From assembly GCA_030840545.1 (NCBI GenBank), contig JAVEEH010000052.1, forward strand, positions 1 to 19,237: DNA of 19,237 bases, written 5' to 3'. The notes under the pieces were generated by a model. It was not told the origin of the DNA and made no database searches. It saw only the letters and a list, made by a program, of their open reading frames with translations. Shown piece after piece: positions 1-5,629 of the stretch. The stretch comes from Frankiaceae bacterium. GTDB lineage: Bacteria; Actinomycetota; Actinomycetes; JAFAQI01. Position 1 is the first letter of the stretch, and every line of letters begins with the position of its first letter. Made by a program: the position numbers and the translations under genes.

Positions 1-207
1 GTCGGTGAACGTCAGCCGGCCGGTGGCCATGGTCTCCTGAAGGAGCTCCGCGAGGCCCGGCTCGAACAGCGGAGCCTGCCCGGCCGCGAGCTGGCCGATG
101 CGCACGGGATCGACATCGAGCCCGACGACCTCGTGGCCCAGCCAGGCGAAGCACGTCGCCGTGACCGTGCCCACGTAGCCGGTGCCGATGACGGCGACTC
201 GTGTCAC
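1..207 (-). CDS. UDP-glucose 6-dehydrogenase family, N-terminal fragment
   Basis: This is the first 69 codons of a nucleotide-sugar dehydrogenase; the rest lies beyond the left edge. Enzymes of this family oxidise UDP-glucose (or UDP-ManNAc and relatives) to the uronic acid with two NAD+. Visible: a Rossmann start with GTGYVG at residues 8-13, the acidic D-V-D at 31-33 that binds the NAD ribose, and LFEPGL at about 47-52, which is typical of UDP-glucose/GDP-mannose dehydrogenases. The GTG at 207 is chosen because the only nearby upstream ATG frame stops at once and the dinucleotide-binding strand starts four residues after this GTG. UDP-glucuronate would suit the glycosyltransferase cluster further right. 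The exact substrate cannot be told from this fragment. Confidence 0.85.
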   Translation of the reverse strand, partial: MTRVAVIGTGYVGTVTATCFAWLGHEVVGLDVDPVRIGQLAAGQAPLFEPGLAELLQETMATGRLTFTD

Positions 208-215
208 AGCGAGCC

Positions 216-221
216 AGGATA
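216..221 (-). promoter_or_regulatory. possible -10 hexamer for the dehydrogenase
   Basis: TATCCT read on the minus strand ends 8 nt before the GTG start at 207. No Shine-Dalgarno sequence is visible between them, so a leaderless or near-leaderless transcript is possible. No convincing -35 is seen. Confidence 0.3.
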
Positions 222-312
222 TCCGCGCATGATCCTTACAACGAACTGCGGCCACGAACCTCGCTGCCGGGCGCCAGCGGCGGCATCCGGGTTCGGCCCT
301 ATCTAGTTCCTT

Positions 313-321
313 ATGACTAGT
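313..321. promoter_or_regulatory. ATGACTAGT element upstream of the first surface operon
   Basis: The 9-mer ATGACTAGT, with a palindromic ACTAGT core, lies 94 nt before the ATG at 416. The same 9-mer occurs at 5490-5498, 90 nt before the start of the second WxL-like gene. It may be a regulator site; only recurrence and placement support this. Confidence 0.25.
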
Positions 322-415
322 GGCAACCACCCGAACGAGTCATGCGGCGCTCCCGTCGGACAGCCGAAATCTAGCCGGACGGCCACTCTGTCCGTTGCTC
401 AGGACCGGGGGGCTC

Positions 416-637
416 ATGCGGCAGGACTCGCAAACCGTGCCGGTCACGGTCACGGTGCACGCGCCGCAGCACCACCCGTCCGGGCACCCCGGCGGGGGGC
501 TGCCGTTCACCGGAGCCCCGCTCGACGTCATGGCCGCCATCGGCCTGGTGCTCGGGCTGGCCGGGGCGGCCGTCATGACCGCCGTACGACGCAAGAGCAC
601 CGCACCGCCAACCGCTCGACTCGGGAGCCCAGCGTGA
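416..637 (+). CDS. small LPxTG-type surface protein (CscD-like)
   Basis: This gene encodes a 73-residue protein that is little more than a sorting signal: a polar His/Pro/Gly-rich start, LPFTG at residues 29-33, a hydrophobic segment at about 37-56, then R-R-K at 58-60 and a polar tail. In sortase substrates the enzyme cuts between T and G and joins the protein to the cell wall. No Sec signal peptide is visible, even if the frame is extended to a GTG at 320. The ATG at 416 follows a G-rich stretch that may act as a weak ribosome binding site. Its stop overlaps the next start (GTGA at 634-637), so translation is probably coupled to the WxL-like gene. In low-GC Gram-positive csc clusters a small LPxTG protein (CscD) stands beside WxL and DUF916 proteins, which is the basis of the name. 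A non-sortase membrane peptide is the alternative. Confidence 0.6.
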   Translation: MRQDSQTVPVTVTVHAPQHHPSGHPGGGLPFTGAPLDVMAAIGLVLGLAGAAVMTAVRRKSTAPPTARLGSPA

Positions 638-1632
638 CCACCTTCTCCGCCCGCAGGCAGGTCGTCCTCGCCGGCGCCGCCGTCATGGCCCTGGCCGGCT
701 CGAGCCTCGGCGCCTTCGCCGACAGCTCCTCCGTGCCCGTCACGACGCTCGTCGCCACCGGCACCCGCACGCTCTCGGTGACCGACGTCACCGGCGCCTC
801 CATCGGCACCAACGGCCTGCCGCTCGGCACCGGTCACGGCGGCGCCTTCCTCGTCAACGTGACGGACACCCGCTACAAGAACGCCGGCTACCAGGTCTCC
901 GCGACGATGACCAACCTCTACCCCTACGCCACGAACGCGTTCGACTTCAACGGCACGCCGATCCCGGCGAGTGCGGTGAGCGTGTCCTACCCGTCCGGTC
1001 TGCTGGACCTCGTCAACATCAAGAGCCTGGTCACGCCGGTGCTGCACCTCACCGGGTCGCTCAACCTCGGCGCTCTCCCGCTGCCGATCAGCATCGACCA
1101 GACCGTCAACGGCACCGCGACGATGGCGCAGAGCCTCGCCAACACGGTGACGAAGTCGACCCTCGCCGCTGCCCTCAGCCAGCTGCCGGTGACGTTGCAG
1201 ACGGGCGACGTCGGCGCGTTCACCAGCGCCGCCGGGCTGCCCGGTGAGCCGACCGCGCACCCGAACCCGACCAGCCTCAACCTCATGAGCGGCAACGCCC
1301 AGCAGCCGCTGGCAAGCGCGCTGGTGACGGCGCTGAACACCACGTACGGCGGACTGACCGCGCAGCAGCTCGTCACCGCCGGTCTGGTCGACCAGAACGC
1401 TGTCATCAGCGCGGTGGCACAGCAGGCGGGCATCACGCCGGACCTCATCACCAACGCCGAGCAGACCGCGATCATGACGAACCTCACCGGCACGATCAAC
1501 GCGCTGACCGGCAGCGTGCTCGGGCAGACCGGCTCCTACAACACGATGCCCGCGCTCGCCATCGACGTCCCCACATCGATCGCGGCAGGCACCTACCGCG
1601 GTCAGCTCGTCGTCACGCTGATGGACAAGTAA
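634..1632 (+). CDS. secreted WxL-like surface protein
   Basis: The product is a 332-residue exported protein. The N-terminus has a twin-arginine-like stretch (R7-R8) and a hydrophobic core ending near LGAFA at about residue 29, so it is exported by Sec or Tat. The rest is Thr/Ser/Ala/Asn-rich and beta-prone with no cysteine or tryptophan. VTDTR at 76-80 followed by an aromatic GYQVSATMTNLY segment, and a C-terminal VPTSIAAGTYRG at 312-323, resemble the 'V-T-D-x-R-G' and final beta-hairpin regions of WxL domains. The related gene at 4863-5399 has VTDAR and IPANSIAGSYSG in matching places. The Trp-x-Leu motifs themselves are absent. A middle insertion (about 125-300) looks partly alpha-helical. 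The GTG start overlaps the upstream stop. A role in a noncovalent surface complex with the neighbouring DUF916-like protein is inferred from family context. Confidence 0.6.
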   Translation: MTTFSARRQVVLAGAAVMALAGSSLGAFADSSSVPVTTLVATGTRTLSVTDVTGASIGTNGLPLGTGHGGAFLVNVTDTRYKNAGYQVSATMTNLYPYATNAFDFNGTPIPASAVSVSYPSGLLDLVNIKSLVTPVLHLTGSLNLGALPLPISIDQTVNGTATMAQSLANTVTKSTLAAALSQLPVTLQTGDVGAFTSAAGLPGEPTAHPNPTSLNLMSGNAQQPLASALVTALNTTYGGLTAQQLVTAGLVDQNAVISAVAQQAGITPDLITNAEQTAIMTNLTGTINALTGSVLGQTGSYNTMPALAIDVPTSIAAGTYRGQLVVTLMDK

Positions 1633-1637
1633 AGGCC

Positions 1638-1643
1638 TACGCT
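1638..1643 (+). promoter_or_regulatory. -10-like hexamer, probable leaderless start
   Basis: TACGCT ends 7 nt before the GTG at 1651, just after the previous stop codon. No Shine-Dalgarno sequence is present. This spacing places the transcription start at or next to the start codon. Confidence 0.4.
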
Positions 1644-1650
1644 TCGCGTC

Positions 1651-2265
1651 GTGAAGTCGCCCGCGATCGTCGTCGCCGTCCTGGCGGTGACGATCGCCGT
1701 CGCGGCACCCGCAGTCGCGGTGCAGACCGACACGTTCGGTCTGCAGGCGAGCGGCTCACGAACGAAGATGCTGCACCCACCCGGCGGCAGCCCGGTGCAT
1801 GACAGCGTCGTCGTCTACAACCGCACGACCTCGCCCGTCACCGTCGACCTCGACGTCATCAGCGAGACGCTGCGCCCCGACGGCACCTTCACTCCCGGTG
1901 CGTCCGGCGCGGGGCTCGCCGCCGACGTCCAGCTCGCGATCCGGCAGGTCACGCTCGGCGCCAGGGCGCGACGCACGATCGGCGTCACCATCAACCGTCC
2001 GGACCACGCCACGGTCGCGAGGTATGCGGCGGTCACCGCCGTCGCGGCCGGCGCGGCACCGAGCGGCGGGGTCGGCGTACAGGAGCGGCTCGCCGTCCTC
2101 GTCGGCATCACCGCGGACGGGCGACACCCGAGCGGCGGCTCCGACTCGGGCGGTGCGCGGGTGGCGGCGACCATCGCGGCCGCGCTGCTGCTCGCGATCG
2201 GCGGCGCCGCATTGGTGGCCCGCCGGCGGGGTGGCCTACATTTCGGACATGCCTCTCGACCCTGA
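1651..2265 (+). CDS. short DUF916-like exported, membrane-anchored protein
   Basis: The product is 204 residues. It has a signal peptide (about 1-23, ending AVAVQ), one beta-sandwich-like domain (about 25-155), a linker rich in Gly/Ser, a transmembrane helix at about 172-190, and an R-R-R cytoplasmic anchor at 191-193. The pattern 'HDSVVVYNRTTSPVTVDLDV' followed by 'TLGARARRTIGVTINRP' matches the domain of DUF916/WxL-interacting proteins, where 'RPG-x-x-V-V-x-N-x-x-x-x-PVTV' precedes a second strand pair and '-Y-A-x-V-x-A-'. It is about half the length of the related protein at 3604-4737 and keeps only one domain. In csc-type clusters such proteins hold WxL proteins at the cell surface. Its end overlaps the hydrolase start at 2249. 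The family assignment is by pattern, not search. Confidence 0.6.
   Translation: MKSPAIVVAVLAVTIAVAAPAVAVQTDTFGLQASGSRTKMLHPPGGSPVHDSVVVYNRTTSPVTVDLDVISETLRPDGTFTPGASGAGLAADVQLAIRQVTLGARARRTIGVTINRPDHATVARYAAVTAVAAGAAPSGGVGVQERLAVLVGITADGRHPSGGSDSGGARVAATIAAALLLAIGGAALVARRRGGLHFGHASRP
2237..2242 (+). promoter_or_regulatory. -10-like hexamer, probable leaderless start of the hydrolase
   Basis: TACATT ends exactly 6 nt before the ATG at 2249 and lies inside the 3' end of the preceding gene. There is no clear Shine-Dalgarno sequence, which suggests an internal promoter with a leaderless transcript. Confidence 0.4.
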
Positions 2266-3199
2266 GCTCCAAGCCCTGCTGGCCGGCCTCGCTGCGATGA
2301 ACGCGCCGCCCCTCAGCCAGGGCACGCCCGAGTCCGCGCGTGCCGGGTTCCGCTTCATGACCGTCGATATGCGCCAACCCGCCAGCGTCGTACCGGTCAA
2401 GGAGACGGAGGACATCTCGATCCCGACCGACAGCGGCACGATCGGCGCCCGGGTCTACCGGCCCGACACCGACACCGCCGGCACCCTCCCGACGGTCGTG
2501 TTCGTGCACGGCGGTGGGTTCGTCATCGGTGACATCGAGACGCACGACAACCAGTGCCGCTCCGTCTGTGCCGGCGCGGACGCGGTCGTCGTCAGCATCG
2601 ACTACCGGCTCGCGCCGGAGGCGCCATGGCCGGCCGCGGTCGAGGACGCGCACGCCGCGCTGCGATGGTCCGCCGCGCACATCGACGAGCTCGGTGGCGA
2701 CCCCGACCGGCTCGCCGTGGCCGGCGACAGCGCGGGCGGCAACATCGGCGCGGTCGTCGCGCAGCTGTGTCGCGACGAGGGGCCGCCGCTTGCTGCGCAG
2801 CTGCTCATCTATCCCGGCACCGACATGGACGCGGACGGGCCCTACCAGTCCCGCGTCGACAACGCCGAGGGCTACTTCCTCACCGCCGACGACATGATGT
2901 GGTTCAGCGACCACTACGTGGGCGCGGCATCGGACCGGGCCGACCCACGCATGTCGCCGCTGAAGGCTGCCGACCTTGCCGGGTTGGCGCCGGCCGTTGT
3001 CGTGACCGGCGAGTTCGACCCGCTGCGCGACGAGGGCGAGGCCTACGCCGAGGCGCTGCGCGCCGCCGGCGTCGAGGTCGACGCGCAGCGTTATGACGGG
3101 ATGATCCACGGCTTCTTCGACATGGGCCCCCTGTCGAAGGCGGCGCAGGCGGCCACCGACGACACCATCCGACGGTTCCGCGCGCTGCTCTGGCGCTGA
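2249..3199 (+). CDS. alpha/beta hydrolase, hormone-sensitive-lipase type
   Basis: This is a 316-residue cytoplasmic esterase or lipase of the HSL (alpha/beta hydrolase fold-3) family, close to the usual length. The oxyanion-hole motif HGGGF is at 87-91, followed by DYRLAPE at 118-124, and the nucleophile elbow GDSAGG is at 159-164 (Ser161). The acid is Asp257 in EFDPLRDEG and the base is His287 in MIHGFF, so the whole triad is present. No signal peptide is seen. The ATG at 2249 gives the normal HSL-family N-terminus (a short helical cap); longer in-frame extensions run through the preceding gene and are not credible. The natural ester substrate cannot be read from the sequence. It sits between two surface-protein loci, but nothing ties it to them except position. 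Confidence 0.9.
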   Translation: MPLDPELQALLAGLAAMNAPPLSQGTPESARAGFRFMTVDMRQPASVVPVKETEDISIPTDSGTIGARVYRPDTDTAGTLPTVVFVHGGGFVIGDIETHDNQCRSVCAGADAVVVSIDYRLAPEAPWPAAVEDAHAALRWSAAHIDELGGDPDRLAVAGDSAGGNIGAVVAQLCRDEGPPLAAQLLIYPGTDMDADGPYQSRVDNAEGYFLTADDMMWFSDHYVGAASDRADPRMSPLKAADLAGLAPAVVVTGEFDPLRDEGEAYAEALRAAGVEVDAQRYDGMIHGFFDMGPLSKAAQAATDDTIRRFRALLWR

Positions 3200-3204
3200 C
3201 GCAC

Positions 3205-3570
3205 GTGCCGGGTCGACGGCTGGTCATCAAGGTCACCGCGGGCGCGGAGGCGCCCGAGCGGTGCGCGCAGGCCTTCACGGTGGCCGCGACCGGCGTCGCG
3301 AGCGGCGCCGAGGTGTCGCTGTGGCTGACCGGCGAGGCGTCGTGGTTCGCGTTGCCGGGGCGCGCCGAGACGTTCGAGCTGGCGCACTCACCGCCGCTCG
3401 TCGACCTGCTCGACGCGGTGCTCGCCGGCGGCCAGGTGACCCTCTGCACCCAGTGCGCGGCCCGGCGCGAGATCGGCGCCGACGACCTGCGCGCCGGCAT
3501 CCGCATCGCCGGCGCCCAGACGTTCGTCGAGGAAGTGCTCGCCGAAGACGCGCAAGCCCTCGTCTACTAG
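3205..3570 (+). CDS. DsrE/DsrF-like small protein
   Basis: This is a 121-residue cytoplasmic protein with the layout of the DsrE/DsrF/YchN sulfur-relay fold: a first strand VIKVTAG, a helix with 'ERCAQAFTVAATGVASG', a strand 'EVSLWLTGEASW', and 'VTLCTQCAARREIG' with C81-x-x-C84, followed by 'DLRAGIRIAGA' and a final acidic helix. DsrE-like proteins bind or transfer sulfur through a conserved cysteine. Cys81 lies where the active cysteine is usually found. The GTG at 3205 is 5 nt after the hydrolase stop, so the two are probably co-transcribed. A direct partner is unknown. The sulfate-activation genes a few kb away deal with sulfur but are in a separate unit. Confidence 0.7.
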   Translation: MPGRRLVIKVTAGAEAPERCAQAFTVAATGVASGAEVSLWLTGEASWFALPGRAETFELAHSPPLVDLLDAVLAGGQVTLCTQCAARREIGADDLRAGIRIAGAQTFVEEVLAEDAQALVY

Positions 3571-3588
3571 TCCACCGCCGCGACCTGA

Positions 3589-3624
3589 CAGACGCTGAGC
3601 ACGCTAGGGCGTGCTGTGCGTCTG
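3589..3624. terminator. hairpin between convergent genes
   Basis: Arms 3589-3604 and 3609-3624 pair as 7 bp, a 2-nt internal mismatch, and 7 bp around a TAGG loop. It lies between the DsrE-like stop and the 3' end of the opposite-strand DUF916-like gene, overlapping the last codons of the latter. It can fold on either strand. No T-run follows, as is common in high-GC genomes. Confidence 0.6.
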
Positions 3625-4737
3625 ACTAGTCGTGGCCTGGCGTTGCGCGGGTACGACGGGGGGCGACCCGGGTGTGCCGTCCGCGTTGCGTTTGTCGTGC
3701 CGGTTGCGCCGCCGCCAGAACAGCCACAGCGCCAGCCCGATCGCGAGCAGCAGGATCAGGCCGATCGCGACGGGCACGAGGACGTTGCGGTTCTTGGCCA
3801 GCGGCACGGCATGCGCCTTCACCGGCTTGGCAGCGGTGCCGGCTGAGCGCGGAAACGACAGGCGGCCGGTGACGGCGTGCTGCACGTAACCGGACCGCAG
3901 TGTCATCTTCGCGAGCCAGGGCCCTACCGGCGTCTGCTTGTCGAGCGCGACCGTGACGTCACCCGACTCGCCGATGCCCAACGTGCGAGGCACCTGCACG
4001 TCGTACGGCCCGGCGCGGAGGCCGCCCGGTCCGCCGGAGAGCTGCAGCCGCCCACCGAGGTCGAGTGCGCGACCGCCGGTGTTGGTGACCTGCGCACTCA
4101 CCACCGGGGTGCCGTCCTTGTCGCGGGCGGCGGTCAGTGTCGAGATGGCGAAGTTGCTGGCGGGCTCGCCACCGGCGCCGACGTCGAGGTAGACGCGCAC
4201 ACCGACACGGGTCGCGATCGAGACGCTCGGGTTGCTGGCCTGCGGCGGCGCGGGCAGCTCCGCCACGATCGTCGCGTAGCGCTCGCCCTTCGGCACGGTC
4301 GGTGGCACGTGGATCAGGACGGTCACCGCCGCGGACTTGCCGGGTTGCAGGTCGACGGTGGCCGGCGAGACCTGCATCCACGAGGTCAGCTCGTTGGTCG
4401 CGCGTCCGGCGGCCACCTGCCACCCGGCACTGTCGATGCTCGAGGCGACCGCATACATGTTCAAGCGCACCGGCCGGGCCGTGAAGTCGCTCACCTGCAC
4501 GTGCCTCGTGAGAACAGCGCCGGGGCGGACGAAGTCGTCGATGTAGATGTGGGCGCGCGGGTCGTTCTTGCGCGACACCGACGCGTCGAGCAGCTTGATG
4601 CCGATCCCGTGCTGGGCCGCGACGCGGCCGGCCGCGGCAGCCGGCGGGCCGGCCGACGCGGCGGCGGGGAGGGCGAGGCCGACACCGGTGACGACAGTCA
4701 CGACGAGTGCGGCACAGCGGTGGGGCAGGCGCTTCAC
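3604..4737 (-). CDS. DUF916-like WxL-interacting membrane-anchored protein (CscA-like)
   Basis: The product is 377 residues. A signal peptide (about 1-29, ending AAASA) is followed by a first beta-sandwich with 'DDFVRPGAVLTRHVQVSDFTARPVRL' character (about 66-92) and 'VSPATVDLQPGKSAAVTVLIHVP' (about 123-145), the hallmark of DUF916. A second Ig-like domain (about 195-295) contains 'VSAQVTNTGGRALDLGGRLQL', like the DUF3324 half. A transmembrane helix at about 318-341 is followed by W-R-R-R-N and a charged cytoplasmic tail. The GTG at 4737 is chosen over an upstream ATG at 4785 because AGGAG lies 6 nt before it and it starts directly at the signal peptide. It follows the WxL-like gene on the same strand with a hairpin between them. 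In low-GC bacteria such proteins bind WxL proteins and peptidoglycan; the same role here is inferred. Confidence 0.75.
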   Translation of the reverse strand: MKRLPHRCAALVVTVVTGVGLALPAAASAGPPAAAAGRVAAQHGIGIKLLDASVSRKNDPRAHIYIDDFVRPGAVLTRHVQVSDFTARPVRLNMYAVASSIDSAGWQVAAGRATNELTSWMQVSPATVDLQPGKSAAVTVLIHVPPTVPKGERYATIVAELPAPPQASNPSVSIATRVGVRVYLDVGAGGEPASNFAISTLTAARDKDGTPVVSAQVTNTGGRALDLGGRLQLSGGPGGLRAGPYDVQVPRTLGIGESGDVTVALDKQTPVGPWLAKMTLRSGYVQHAVTGRLSFPRSAGTAAKPVKAHAVPLAKNRNVLVPVAIGLILLLAIGLALWLFWRRRNRHDKRNADGTPGSPPVVPAQRQATTSQTHSTP

Positions 4738-4803
4738 GAATGCTCCTGGGTGGGCAACCAAGGCCGTTGCAGAGGTCGTCGGCATCTCTGCCGATGTGCT
4801 GAA

Positions 4804-4844
4804 GCGAACGGCGCGACCCCGCAGGAGGAGGCCGCGCCGTTCGC
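4804..4844. terminator. strong hairpin downstream of the WxL-like gene
   Basis: A perfect 12-bp inverted repeat, GCGAACGGCGCG at 4804-4815 and its complement at 4833-4844, encloses a 17-nt loop. It lies 19 nt past the stop of the WxL-like gene and 67 nt before the start of the DUF916-like gene on the same strand. It could terminate or attenuate, giving more of the first product, or protect the 3' end. No T-run follows. Confidence 0.6.
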
Positions 4845-4862
4845 GTTGATTGGTCGGGATTG

Positions 4863-5399
4863 TCAGCTGGCGGTCTGGGTGACCGTGCCGCTGTAGCTGC
4901 CGGCGATGGAGTTGGCCGGGATGGTGACGCTGACGGTCGGGTTGTAGGTCGTGCTCGCCGAGCCGACCACGCCGGTCAGGGTCAGGATGGTCGCGCCACC
5001 CGAAGCGCCGATCGTCTGGCCGGTCAGGGTCGGAACCGCGACCGCGACACCGGTCGGCGTCGTCGCGCCCGAGGAGCCGGTCGCGTTGGACTTCGCGATC
5101 GTGTCGCCGGAGCCGTCGGAGAAGTCGGTGGTGACCATGTTGACGGTGACGGTGTGCGCCAGCGAGCCGCGGGCATCGGTCACGGTCGAGTTGCCGAGCG
5201 TGCCGCTCACGGAGGTTCCCGTGACGCCGAGGTTGCCGGCAGCGGTGAGGCCGGCGGAGCTCGGCGCCGAAAGCGTGAGCGATCCACCGGTCAACGTGAA
5301 GGTCACGTTGGTGTCGGCCGCGTTGGCTGCGGTCGGCACGAGCGCTGCCACCGACGCGGACGTCAGAGTGGCCAGTGCGAGGGCGAGGGTCTTGCGCAT
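4863..5399 (-). CDS. secreted WxL-like domain protein
   Basis: The product is 178 residues. A classic Sec signal peptide (M-R-K, hydrophobic core, ANA cleavage near residue 27) is followed by a single beta-rich domain: 'VTFTLTGGSLTLSAP' (32-46), VTDAR at 73-77, and 'TYNPTVSVTIPANSIAGSYSG' (151-171) ending in GTVTQTAS. This order matches the WxL domain (first strand pair, 'V-T-D-x-R-G-x-x-x-G-W', final 'Y-x-x-x-L-x-W-x-L' strands), but both tryptophan positions are replaced and the protein contains no Trp or Cys. A GGAGGA ribosome binding site sits 8 nt before the ATG. It is the first gene of the pair with the DUF916-like protein. The mature protein is Thr/Ser/Gly-rich and likely cell-surface bound. 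The alternative is an unrelated secreted beta-protein. Confidence 0.65.
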   Translation of the reverse strand: MRKTLALALATLTSASVAALVPTAANAADTNVTFTLTGGSLTLSAPSSAGLTAAGNLGVTGTSVSGTLGNSTVTDARGSLAHTVTVNMVTTDFSDGSGDTIAKSNATGSSGATTPTGVAVAVPTLTGQTIGASGGATILTLTGVVGSASTTYNPTVSVTIPANSIAGSYSGTVTQTAS

Positions 5400-5442
5400 G
5401 TGGTCATCCTCCGGGGCTGGAGTCGCCGGCGGGGGGGGTGCG

Positions 5443-5535
5443 GCGACTGCTTACAGAGGACTAGATCGGAGTAGTCGCAAGACGGGTGGATGACTAGTTG
5501 TGACTATCTTGATCTTGGGCCTTTCGGAGCAGTCG
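5443..5535. promoter_or_regulatory. three AG[C/T]AGTCG copies in the divergent intergenic region
   Basis: The element appears inverted at 5444-5451 (CGACTGCT) and direct at 5470-5477 (AGTAGTCG) and 5528-5535 (AGCAGTCG). The two direct copies are part of a 12-mer, TCGGAG[T/C]AGTCG, at 5466-5477 and 5524-5535. The first two copies can also form a 9-bp stem with one G-U pair (5443-5451 with 5470-5478). The position between divergent genes fits an operator or 5' leader structure. No regulator gene is adjacent. Confidence 0.35.
5490..5498. promoter_or_regulatory. ATGACTAGT element upstream of the second WxL-like gene
   Basis: Second copy of the 9-mer found at 313-321. A shorter 8-mer match, TGACTAGT, is at 3623-3630. 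The core ACTAGT is palindromic, so orientation is not informative. Confidence 0.25.
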
Positions 5536-5617
5536 TGGGTCGATCGGCGGCGGACGAATCGGCCCACATCCGGGCATCCGCTAGCGGTTCGACCCGCCCG
5601 CACGGGGTGTCTGCGGC

Positions 5618-5623
5618 TAGGTT
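5618..5623 (+). promoter_or_regulatory. -10-like hexamer, probable leaderless start of the APS kinase gene
   Basis: TAGGTT ends 6 nt before the GTG at 5630. No Shine-Dalgarno sequence and no clear -35 are seen. Confidence 0.45.
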
Positions 5624-5629
5624 TGCGCC

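Noticed and set aside
340..1260. 306-codon open frame on the minus strand opposite the first two surface genes
   Set aside because: Arg/Gly/Val-rich composition typical of antisense frames in GC-rich DNA; the plus strand holds genes with signal peptide and sorting motifs.
634..1632. True WxL motifs (Trp-x-Leu) in the secreted proteins
   Set aside because: Neither this protein nor the one at 4863-5399 contains any tryptophan, so they are described as WxL-like only.
2249..3570. The alpha/beta hydrolase and DsrE-like genes as part of the surface system
   Set aside because: Both lack export signals, and the hydrolase has its own promoter-like hexamer; only adjacency links them to the surface loci.
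4738..4785. ATG start at 4785 for the DUF916-like protein
   Set aside because: It adds 16 residues before the signal peptide and lacks a ribosome binding site, whereas AGGAG precedes the GTG at 4737.
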